From Callaeas wilsoni (taxonomy: Eukaryota > Chordata > Aves > Passeriformes > Callaeidae): DNA of 64,000 bases. The stretch is from contig VWPU01014794.1 of the NCBI GenBank assembly GCA_013398955.1, positions 42,796 through 106,795 on the forward strand, written 5' to 3'. The position numbers and the translations under genes were made by a program. Under the pieces are notes generated by a model, which was not told the origin of the DNA, made no database searches, and saw only the letters and a list, made by a program, of their open reading frames with translations. The first letter of the stretch is position 1. Each line of letters begins with the position of its first letter. This document shows, in pieces, positions 1 through 11,330 of the stretch.

Positions 1-3000
1 GAAATGGAACAGGGCAGCTTCATGGCTGTATTTCAGAACATGGTGAGAGAACTGTGTGACTTGTTATTTTCTGTTATACTGGGTTTGGAAGTCAGCAGAA
101 AAAACGTAAAGCAAGATACTCTTCTCACGAATTCACTATAGCAGTAATTTTGTATATTATTGAGCAACAGCAGCCAGTCCACAGCCTGCAAATGAATTTC
201 GTGGTTGCTTTCTAGTTCCCCTTTTAGAAACATACAACACTGTCTTTTTGGGCTTGATATACAGCTTGGGTGGAATGTGATAATTTTCTGCAAAAACATT
301 TATGTTGAATCAAAGTGAAAGCACAAAAGCAGAGCTACTGAATGAGAGCCTTTTTTTGTATTAGCACCCTCTAACAAATATGAGGTGTTTTCAAGCTAGC
401 TTACCAAGCTCTTGTGAAATTGATTGCAAAAGGAGTCACATTTTAAAAGCACATATGAACAACTTCTTCCTTGTCATCTATTTTCAAAAGCAGCTTAAAA
501 CATGAACATCACTAGCTTTCATAGAAACTTAATGACACTTGATTACAAAGATTGCTTTTGTGTACGAGAGCTCAAATCCATTTGCTCCTAGCATCTGAGC
601 TTTTAATTTTTTAAATAAAATTGCTGAGGTTATAAATGTTTTTGTTGTCAAAGCATTCTTAGGAGCGTCATCTTAAGACAGCACCAGCCAATGCTTCTTC
701 TCATTTCAAGCACAAAAAGTAGAGCTTCTAGATCTTTCTCAGTTTATAGGGCAAGCTTACAATGTAGCTTCACCACCCTGCTGTGGCCTGTCTGTGTTAA
801 AAAAGGAGTTTTGTATCACAGGGAGAAGCTAAGGGACAACGCAAGAAGAGCAGGAAAAATAGATGTTTTACTGTGGATCATGGGTATTTAATAAACCCAA
901 AGAGGCTCACAGGAGAGCTGACTTCATGTCCTCTATGGGGAGAGCCACAGAGCTGCTGGTTTCCCTAATGTGCTGAAGGCACTGAGACAAAATCAGCACG
1001 GGTGGCACTGACCAATACGACACCTGTTTTTCAGTAGTGCTGCACTCATTTACTTCAACAGTTCCCAGGTGCTCTGCTTCCTGTTGGGTATTTTTGCCCT
1101 GAGTTGTGATGAATAGCTAACTACCTGAGATGCTTTTAATCTTCCATCACAGGGATACGGAAAAAAGGAATTGCCAAATACTGACACAACTTCTGCTGGT
1201 GGTGTGATTTGGTTACAGCCATTGCTGACTGTTATAGATATGGCAGTCATGGGAAGTCTGCATGGGAAGTCTGAATATCTGTCCCAGGAAATATTTCTGG
1301 CCTTACTGGTCTGTACATGCACACTTGTACACCCTCTTCACATTTTTTTGCACTTAGGTGAGCTTCACAGTAATCAGTGCTTTGCCTTCGATGAGATGAA
1401 TTTGGTCTTTCCTGAATGACTTGATGTAACAGTAGAAATAAAACTTGTGTGCCTTAGGTGTCTTTGAATCCTGATTGTAGATGAACAGAGAAATGAGATT
1501 TGGGTTGAGTTACAGGTGCCTGTTCCAACCCTTAACCTTTCTGAGACTGCATAAAATTTTCCAAGGGAATAGTTGAAAGCCTCTCTTTTCAGATGTCTGA
1601 AAATTAGGTTGGATATGGCAGTAGCAAGCATCCTATAGGGAACATTTCAGCACTGTAAAGTGGTCTACATGGCTCAGATTCAGAGATAGAAAAAGATCCA
1701 TTAAGTACAGAGCAACAATAATTGTGCAGCTGAGGTGCTAAAAACATAAGCATTTGCATTTCTCTTTAGAGTCTTTGAAGCAGCAGCTTGCCAGTAGCTG
1801 AGTTTCTCTTAAATACATGTGACGTAGCCATTTCCTTATTATCACTTTTATAGACAAGGGATCCAGGAGCACATTACTTCTTAAATGCCCTGCCATTATG
1901 AAGGGATTTGCTGTTCATTGTAATAATGCCAATCATGATGAATTCATTTTGCATTCATGTAGATGTCATGAGCACTTGAGATTATTTTCTCCTCTAATTT
2001 AAATCAGTAAAGGGACACTTAAGAGCAGTATCCGTACACCCATTGCTCTGCCAATGAGCAAAGGAAAAGCATGTCTGTAGATTCAGGTTTGCATAATCCC
2101 CTGCGCAGCAGGGAAGCTTCCTCCTGGCTAGAAATTAGCAACCAGCTCTTCTGGATTGATTGACTCTTCCTTGTGACAGCATGGACCTTAATCAATTTGT
2201 TGCATACACAACAGGCACATCTGTGCCTGCCGAAGGCATTTCGCTGTCATTTAGAGGCTGGCTCAATTTAATGGACCACTTTCTGTATCAGATACCTGCT
2301 TCGAGGATCTTTTGGAGCTGGGGAAGGGAAGGAACTCTTCGTGTTTATCAGAAGAACCATCCTCTTTCTTTTTTTGCAGAGTGCTCTGGGTGCTTCCCCT
2401 CACATAAGTGCACTTTATCTGTGAAAGGTTGGCGCTGCCATGATCAGCCTGTTGTCAGTGGATAAACTCTGTAGTTCAGTGACGCAGAATGTCTGCTCAG
2501 TGAACTGGGAGAGAGAAATAATTTGGTGGCAGATGTTTGGATTTCAAACAGCACTGAACTTCCAAGTGCTAATGTGAATTGCAGAGTATGTGGGGAGGGT
2601 ACAGGAGGGGAGAAGCACTGAGGGACCAGAGGGCTTGTGCAGAGTGAAGAGGGCCAAAGGGAGGAATTTAAATGACTGCACAGCTCTCCTACTTAACCCA
2701 AGCTCTACCGGGTCATCACACTGCAAAGAAAAACATGCAAGTTTTTACATACCATACACTCACGTAATTTCCTGATGCTCTCTAAGATTTTTGAAGGTCT
2801 GAGCACTTCAGGTGCCTCTGGAAACCCACCAAAGCTATTTTTTGTATCACTGGACACTTAAGTTACTCAAGTTTCCCAATACTCTTGTGAGTCAGCTGAG
2901 AAAACAGTGGCCTTGAAGAACTATGTGTTTAACGGAGAGTCATTGATGAGGTAAGCTGCAGGAAAGATTGGAATGTTGAAGCCCCAATCCCCAGATTTGA

Positions 3001-6000
3001 GTCCTAGATTTCCAGTCTCCTCTGTTCTTTCCCCACATCTTGGTAAGTAAGTCTGGTGCCATTTCACTGTATCAGACCCAGCTGGCCCCAAAATATCTGT
3101 GACTTCACAGCAGGACTGCATGGTTCAGGTCTGTGTCCTGAGCACTGAGTCATCAAATCAAGCATTCAGGTATCCAACTGGCTGGCTTTATTTTCAGAGG
3201 CTGAAAGAGGGAATGGCTGGGAAACAAAAGAACAGGAGACCCAGCGTAAACAGAGAAACACAGGTAGGGGAACTGCTGTGTAGAAACCCATAGATATTTT
3301 TGATAATGCCGTCACGATCTCATCATGAATAAAACAATGTGTTTCACTTGACCACTCCATCTAATAAGAATTCATCTCCACTGGATTCTATCATTTTCAA
3401 AGTAATGAAATCTCTGCATCACCTTGAAAGAGATAATTTGACCCCTGTGTTTTTATGCATGTACATGACAGCAATTTCTAGGGGCACCCAGTAGGTCCAT
3501 TGCTACTTACATTTTTGATGCAGGAGAAAGGGTTTCTCTCAGGTTTATTAGTTCAGACAGCTAGCTGGGAGTCGTGGGCTTGAAATCACCAGTCTGCCCC
3601 TGCTGCGATCAACAGTCTTTTTCCACACCAAGAAGGCTGTCATGTGGTTTAGGCATAATCGCTTCAGACGCTGAACTGCAAGGAGGAATTCTTAATGTGA
3701 AAGGGGAGTGTGCAGATGGGGAGAGACAGCAACATAGCTGTTGCACTTAAGAAATAGATTCTTAGTTCATTTGGAAATATTCCTTTATGGATAAGCTCTT
3801 ATAGGTACTACTACCATTTATTGCTTTTTTAGGTGGAAATTTATAATGGTTGATATCTGCTGCTTTGTGTCTATGCTAGAATAGACTGGGGGTGTGGCAA
3901 TAAACCTGCCCAGGTCCTGTGGTCACTTCTTCATGTAGTTTTAGCATATTAAGTCAAATCAATTACTGGTGCCAAAACTTCCATATACATTATTTCATAG
4001 CTGAGTCCAAGGTTTATAATTTTGGAACATTTTTCTCCCTGGTTTAGTAGGACTGAAGGAAGCAGATTTAGTTTGGTCATGCCCCTCCTGTTGTGTAATG
4101 TGGCAGACTTGTGGAGATTGATCTTACAAGCTGCTTAGATTTTGGTCCTGGCTCATTTTTAACCATTCTCAAAAAATGCCAAGTATTTCCAGCACTGGAG
4201 ATATAGCATCCTTCCTATCTCATGTTCTACTAATTACTGCAGTTGAAGTACTTCAGGTAAGTTGCACCTTCAGATGGAGATTGTATAAACCTTGGCAGTA
4301 TTTTTCTTGAATAATTTTTATGGGTTTTTTTTGGAAGCATCCAAGAATTAACTCCAAATTCAATCGAGGAACAGTGGCAGACTGTGCAAACATATGTGAA
4401 GTTAGAGAGGAAAGCAGTTTGTTGTGAAAGGAGACTAGAATTTTTCACCTTGCAGGCAGTTGTGCAGCAGCAGTGGCACAGTGAACCTCAAGAGATTACT
4501 GTGAGTAAGAGTGTGACGGTGGTGCTCCTTGCTGATGATTTACTTGAGATGCAGAACTCTTTGTGTGCAGTGCTACTTTGCAAGAAAAAAAAAAGGAATT
4601 CAATATCCAGGCCAATATTTGCCCCATTATCTCTTAATTTAAGTTGTTCTTTGGCATCAGTACTTACAGGCATGGCATCAAAGTGCCACTCAGAAATGCT
4701 TATGGAGATTACAGCTGGGAAATTACATCCTCTCTTAAGACAAGGCCAGTGTTACATGGCTGAAGGACAATTTCCTAGGTGCAGTGACAGCAGCATAAGC
4801 ATCACTGCTGCTTCTGCCAGGAGCCACATGCTGCCCTAGAGGCAAAACTTAATGGTGCTCAAGCCTTGCAAACTACCTCAGTGACCTGGTGGTACCAGAC
4901 TGTGAAATCTGTGTGGAAGAACACTTATGGTAATTAATCCACTCGGCCCCCAAGCCACTGGTGGTGGACTGTAATACATTTTTTATCCGATTTTAATCAG
5001 AAGTGGATTGTATGGGAAATGAAAAACAAGAACTGAAATCTTATGTTGGATCATAGACCTGTTCTAGTTATTTTGCAGGGTTTAGTTTTAATTCCTGCTC
5101 TGACTGTGCTCAGATGAACCCAGCCAAAGTAAGGAAACTGCACTACAAGAGGCCTGGAGACTTGACATTTCACCACTGGAACTGGGGATGGTTTGAGGAT
5201 GGAGTGTGGGAATTCTGAGCTGGCCAGTCTGCCCTAAAGATGAAGAAAAAAGGATGAAGGTGAGATTAACCTGAAATACCCTACATAGTTTCAAGGGAAG
5301 TGGTTTTTTAACAATTTCTAAATGATTCTCAGCTTTTAAGAAATGTGTATTTTGCAAGAAATATATAGTACTCACTCTTCAAACAATAAATGTAAATTAC
5401 CCTCTTTAGTGAAATCATGCATTTTTATATGAGAGAACATTTTGCATTTTAAAGCTGCAATTACCCCTTGTTTTATCTGGTATAAAACCTTTGCATTAGC
5501 TGGCAGAATGGCTCATTAAACATTCTCCAGCTTGAGTGTGTGTGTTCTGGGCAGGCAAGAGCACATGCCACTGTCAGTGGTGAAGAATGCTGTTCTGCTC
5601 TCGCTTCTTCAGAATGGCAGTTCCCACTCCAGTCCTCTCTACCTGGAGCAGGTCTGGACTAACCTTTTTGCTTCAGAGGGAGGTAACCACCCTGGTTCCC
5701 ATGCCAGGATTGTGCCACAGAGTTATGGCATATTATCGAGGAAGGGGTTTTATGTGCTGTGTGGGAACAGAGAAGTGTTTTAAGACATCTGGATGCTGAG
5801 TTCCCATTAGCAATAGAAGGGTAGGGGCATCCGTATTGCCCAGACAGCTTCTGAAACATCAGTCTTAGTAGTAGTATTATTTCTAATTCATTAGTATTAA
5901 TTGTAGAAGTGCTTCCAGAAATGAGTCAGAGGTCTAAGAGAAGAAGAGTCACTGTTTGAAAGACCTTGGTTAGCCATGTTTATACAAGAGTCCACTTGAC

Positions 6001-8354
6001 CGCAGTGGGAATTTTGGTTTGCTTTGTTTGGGTTTTTTGGACAAATGTTTGGATCTGGCCAATATAACAGTAGACTCTTGCCAGAGTTTTGCTGTCAGCT
6101 GCTTTTTCCAGCTGGGGTGGAGTGCATATGTCTTCTGAGAAGAAGAGCTGGTTCCTGCAAATGGTCATGCTGACCAGCTGTCTCCTGGGACACTTGGGCA
6201 GGACTCTGGTGGACACATGGGCAACAGGATGAGGCCTGGGTTAACTTGCTGCATCTCAGCTTTGTGCCTGCACACATGTCAGTACTTCCTGTTGGATGTG
6301 CCATTTGTGTTGCTCTATTTGGCTGATCTGCAGTCATGATACTAATTCTGTCCTAGCTACTGTCACATCTAAATGCAGCTCAATTTTGATCAATAATTAT
6401 TAAAAATGAAGCTGTACCTTTTCTGTTCTGGCATCTAATGGCTCTGGGGGTAGGTAATTTTATTGCCTGGTCTAGAAATGTAAAATTTTTGCAGTGCTAC
6501 TTTTTTATTTATGGTCCCAGATGGAAAGCACTCAAGTCCTGAGAAACATCCAGATGTCTCTGTGGCACATTTTCCCTACTCTTTGGAGGGCATATGATAG
6601 GGGGAATTCTATCCTTCAGTTAGATATAAATTCTCTCCACCTTCTCATTTCTTAAATACACTTCTTGGATACTTAATAACGGAAAAAAGTACTGCTCAGT
6701 TTTTCTGCCCTTCTTACTCTATAAAGTGAGTTGTTGGAAGAGACATTTACTATTGCAAAATAATCTCCACTAAATTAACTGTTCCAGAGAAGCATGAAGA
6801 CGAGCAGGCTGAGAGCCTGGGACCCCATAAGGTACAAGACAGTTTAACTCTGCCCTTGGAGCTGTTGCCCATTGGAAGTGATGGAGACCTGCCAGAGCTT
6901 AGGCTTGCATGGAAGCCCCTCATGGCAGCCATAGGGCCTGTCCCAGGCTCCCTGGCTAAATGGAGGCCTCATCGCTCCAGTGCAATGAGGTGTCAGAAGC
7001 CCTCTGAGGACAGGGGTTCACTTTGACATAAACACCTCTTTGTCCATTTTGTCCAGTGTATGTGGAAGGGAAATTGCTAATGAGTCATCATAATGGGTGT
7101 GAGCTCCCAAACATTTAAGCAGAGCTAGTGAGCAAGCAATAATTGTAACCTTTTGTCTTCTGGTCTTCCTATCTCTTCCAATGTGTATTTAGTAGGAAAA
7201 ATTGTTCCTGGTCCTTGTCATCTTTTATTATTGTTGTTCATTATGTGGGATCCCTGGGAGACATTCCCATTTTTAATGTGAGCCAACGTACTACTTACTT
7301 ATCAGATAATCATGGAGCTCCCCCTTCGTCACTGAGAGGAAGTGGAAGAATTAATTATGGAGGCAATCAACTGTTCAACCTCAAAGACTGAAACAATATC
7401 AGAATGTGATATCTAATAAGGAGTGAAGCAACATGAATGAGGTGTGTTCTGGGAGCTTCCCCTATTCCTCTCAGTCTTTGGATCATTTAAGTTAGAAAAT
7501 TCTTATTCAGGATGGATGTTTAAACTACAGTGAACATGATTATTGGACAATCTCAGCCTTAACATTACTGCTATCCCAAGGGTGATTCCCACTTTTGACA
7601 TTAAAAAGTTCAAAAAAACAGAAATCAAATTTTTAGGCCCTAGGTCTAAATTAATGAAGTAGCTTAAATAAGCACAAAAGTTTAAAACTAAGAGGAAAAT
7701 TTCACATGGCTCCCCAGAGAGAGAGTAAGAACTGTCAAAAACCAGCTTGAGCTGAACTCAAAGCAAAGGCAAATAAAGCAAATAGAAAAAAAGATCTTGC
7801 TATCAAATAACTACAAGCGAGGAAAGAATGGGGGGGATGGGAGAAGATGCACTCTGCAATAAGGGTGGGTTACAATTAAATGTAACATCGGTGCAGCTCC
7901 AAAACCAAGATTCTGCTTTGCCTTTCCATTGAGGAAAGATGACTTTGTTGGACCTGATCAAACCAATACTTTTGTATCCTTGTTCTATACTGGAGGTGGA
8001 CAAAAGGATGGTGACAGTAGCTCTGAGGCATGAAGGAGAGACAACTACCTTATTCTAGGTGGTGGAGAACTCGGAGACTTCAGGGGACATGCCTGAGGGG
8101 TTGGTTACATCTTTCCCAGAATTCTGCTACAATTTGTATGTGAAGTCCTGGTGTCAAAGTAAGAATTTTGTGGGTTTTTAAAATAAACATGTGAAATCCG
8201 AATTTACACCATTTGACTAAACAACAGGAAATCTCAGGGATAGGCAGACATACTAATCTAACCTCAGTTCATATTCAGAACTACTGACCAATTTGGGAAG
8301 CAGAGAATGACCAAGAATCAATGCAAAGTTGGAAAAAACCCAAAGGTCATTCTG
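1..8354. other. Non-coding unique sequence, no gene seen
   Basis: This is AT-rich, CpG-poor sequence with no recognisable coding exon or interspersed repeat. The longest open frame on the + strand here, near 4.4-4.8 kb, has no ATG at its start and no family resemblance. Small features inside are a 13-base direct duplication near 1.25 kb, a strong 3' splice-site-like tract near 2.37 kb and a CAG|GTAAGT donor-like match near 4.26 kb. Stretches near 2.1-2.3, 5.4-5.5 and 7.1-7.3 kb are complex and repeat-free, as conserved non-coding DNA often is, but conservation cannot be judged from one sequence. Confidence 0.6.
1248..1273. repeat. 13-base tandem direct duplication
   Basis: The unit CATGGGAAGTCTG occurs twice, head to tail, with no mismatch. 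It looks like a simple replication-slippage duplication in unique DNA. No function is implied. Confidence 0.85.
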
Positions 8355-8391
8355 GTTTGGAAGGGACCCACAAGGACTGACCAGTCGCTGA
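8355..8391 (-). mobile_element. Short, old CR1 LINE tail remnant
   Basis: The stretch contains TGGAAGGGACCCACAAGGA, which on the + strand is the typical reverse complement of a bird CR1 3' end, just inside the terminal short repeats. The similarity fades after about 35 bases, and the neighbouring sequence on the right does not follow the CR1 pattern. It is either a heavily decayed copy or only its last few dozen bases. CR1 is a non-LTR retrotransposon that inserts by target-primed reverse transcription and is usually 5'-truncated, so a tail-only relic is plausible. Confidence 0.45.
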
Positions 8392-10504
8392 GTGGTGTGC
8401 ACTTTGAGTCTCCCACTGGACCAGTGGAATGGCCTCCTGTGGAGAGGCACCCATCCTGTGAACTGCTGTGCCATGCCCTATTTGCCTGCTCCGTTCACCA
8501 GCAGTACCCAGGGCTACTTAATGTGGCAGCGGAGGCATCCTCTGTCCCTCCCAATCCCACCTACACCTCTGCAGCCACTCCCCGGGGAGCTGCCAGCTCC
8601 CAGCAGGTGCTGGTGCTCTCTGTGGCTCCCCTGGTTCTAGAAACTTGCCTGGTTTGCTGCAATTCCCTGCTCCACTGCAGGACGTGCCTGCACCAGAGCT
8701 GTTCTCCTCGGCTAGTGACCAAATAAATATGACATCAGGTTTTCAGAGATTGTGCCAAATTTATATGATACCTTTAAGTAATGAAATAACTGATCATCTT
8801 GGCAAAGAAATGCAATAAACAGAAATTATTTGAAGCCACAATTCACAGGGAGTTGAATAAACTGGAGGAGATGGGGATTAGAAAGTAGCAGAAGCACATG
8901 AGTAACAAGGAGATGCCAGGAAGTGATAGGAAGATTGGAGGGAGGTTATTGAGACTTTATCAAGTTTGGGGGGACCAATCTTGCTTAATATTTTTATTAG
9001 TGACTTTGGCTCAGAAAGTAGAGAGAGTTAATGAAATAGTTTTCTGTTACTGACATGAAGTTGTGAGACACATCGATAAAAAGAAGATCAAGATACTGTG
9101 CAAGAAGAATTGGATGACCTTGACGATTATGCAGTAGAAATGTTGTAAAATGGCATGGTACCAAGTACAAGGTTATTCACCTAAGGATTAAACATAATCT
9201 GCTTTGCTGGAAAATGGGCTCATAACTTAGAGAGGAGTGAGGCACCAATGCTTGTGGCTTGGCTCAGATAAGACTAGCAGCATTCATTTTGTCTAGAAAT
9301 ACAATTATTTTGTTGCGGAAAGGGATTGGGTTAATTTGTGCAATATGTTTTTTGAAAATCTGTACCATATTTTGCAGCACAAGATGCCAATGTGATGCAG
9401 CTGGGGAAAGGGCAAATGCAATCCTCTCTGTACAGTTGATAAAGAGGGGCATTGCAGCTGTTGTGTATTTGGAATCAAGACTGTAGTTCTGATCACTCAT
9501 ATTCAAGAAGCATGAACTTAGAAATATGTTCACTGATGGTTTGCTTTAAGGAAAAGGTAATACAAAGGGAGGAGAAGATTTGTGTCACTTAGTAAAATGA
9601 TGGCAAAGAGGCAACAGGGGTTTGCCCTGTGTATTGGAAAGAATAATTTAAGCTAACAGACAGTCTTGGCACAAGAACAGCAGGGCAGAGATTATTGAGG
9701 AATACATTCAGGCTGGCAATTAGAAGTAAGCTTTTAACTGTAGAAAAACTGATGCTCTGAAGTAGGCTTCCACTTAGAGAATTGGGAACAGCACAATTTT
9801 GTTCCCAATGAAAAACAAAGGTGAAAATATTACAAGTTTAAGATGGACCCTACTCTGAACAGAATGTATTTACCTGTAATGGATGGAAACAGGGCTTGGA
9901 TGGTTCAGAGGGTGTCTTTGCATCCTGGGTTCTTTATTTTATTCCAGGATGAGTGAGGAGTGAATGGAGTTGCCCTGTGTCCCTGCAGATCTCAGTTTTA
10001 CACATATATAGTAGGAAACACTGTGCACTTGTGCTAAAAGTATGGTTTGACCACACTTTGTGTGGCACTTTGAGAGCTTGAGGGGAGAGGGAGCGATTTG
10101 GCTGAGGAGATGTTTGGTGAAGTAGGTGAGAGGAGTGTGCCAGCAGGTAGGAATCTACCTGGCAGCAATTAAACTACAGGTTTACAGCAGTCTTTCTAAT
10201 GAGAGCATCATTTGAGACCTTGTGAAAGCACATGAATATATGATCAATCACTACTCAGTTCTCTCTACGGAAATGGACATGTAACAAACCATTGCAGGGT
10301 GCATGATGTGGTTTTGGCAAGTGCTAGGTGTGCTCTAAGGGTTCATCTCACTGTCTTAATTACGTGGATTTTTTTTAGTTTTCCTTTTCCCTCTTTCTGT
10401 AATTTCCCATCTGTCTAGTTATCAGATTGCATCATGAAATTTCTCAGCTCGTCATTTGGAAAGGGACATATTTATAATTGCTATAATTTGTAGGTGTTCA
10501 GCTT

Positions 10505-10513
10505 TATAAAAAG
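10505..10513 (+). promoter_or_regulatory. TATA-box-like element
   Basis: TATAAAAAG is a close match to the animal TATA box. It is followed at once by a CACCTG E-box-type hexamer, and it sits just downstream of an AT-rich stretch (about 10.47-10.50 kb) resembling MADS or homeodomain binding sites. No coding exon or known transcript follows within the next few hundred bases. A chance AT-rich match is the main alternative. Confidence 0.2.
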
Positions 10514-11135
10514 AGGCACCTGAGCATGAGCCAAGCACAGCCTAAATAATTTCCTCGTCTGAGGAAGTCGGGGGATTGTTCTTGGGAAGAAACCCAAATA
10601 TTTATGATTTAGCAAACAATCACATTTCTAGGCAAAGGACTTTCAAATAAAAAAAAATTTGAGACAAAAATCAACAACTCAAAGAAATTATGTTCTCAAG
10701 TCATCCTTCTCTTGCCATTTTTTAGTACAGCCTTGCTTTAATGTGTCTTTGCTTACCATAGACCATGACTTCTAACACACTGCAGGCGCAGCATCATCTC
10801 ATACACTGTCACTTGCACCATTTTGACGACTCAAGTAGGCTGACATTTGATTCAGAAGAACAGTTTGGTCATGTCTCTGTTCTAGAATTCTAGAAACAAC
10901 AGTATCAAGCAGTCAATTGGCTGAGTGTCTGCATCTTGCCCTTAAACTGTAGAAATGGACAAAGACAGTGTCTTGTGTAACAAGTCATTTTTCTGCTGGC
11001 CCCAGTGCCCCTGGTCAAAGGCTTCATTCCAAGATGCTGAGTGCAACATTTGGAACAGCACATTCTTGTTCTTATGAAAAACTGAGCTTGAATGGCAGCG
11101 AATGTGTTCATCTTTCATGAGGCAATGAACTGACT

Positions 11136-11330
11136 GCTCGTCAGCTGCTTCTCGCAGGTCACGTCTGTCAGGCAGCGAGAATGAATTGGAACCAGCGTGA
11201 TGCGGACAGCCTGGTGAAATGCTCCATGGTGCGGCGAGCAGAAACAGCCACTGCAGGAATGGGTGGGCAGCGGTGCAGCTGAGGGCCTCGTGGTCTCTCC
11301 TCTTTGCTTTTGGATTTTTACGTACATCTG
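11136..11330. other. Isolated CpG-dense patch, possible unrecognised exon
   Basis: About eleven CpG dinucleotides fall in fewer than 200 bases, while the flanks are nearly free of them. The patch is not GC-rich enough to be a classic CpG island. On the - strand it lies inside a frame open from 11487 to 10942. On the + strand a short frame beginning at an ATG near 11183 is also open for about 33 codons. Neither translation resembles a family I know. Possible explanations are an exon of a non-coding RNA, a small unmethylated regulatory element, or chance retention of CpG. Confidence 0.3.

Noticed and set aside
4384..4839. + strand open frame of 151 codons
   Set aside because: It has no ATG start and passes through an A-run that gives a poly-Lys stretch; no recognisable domain.
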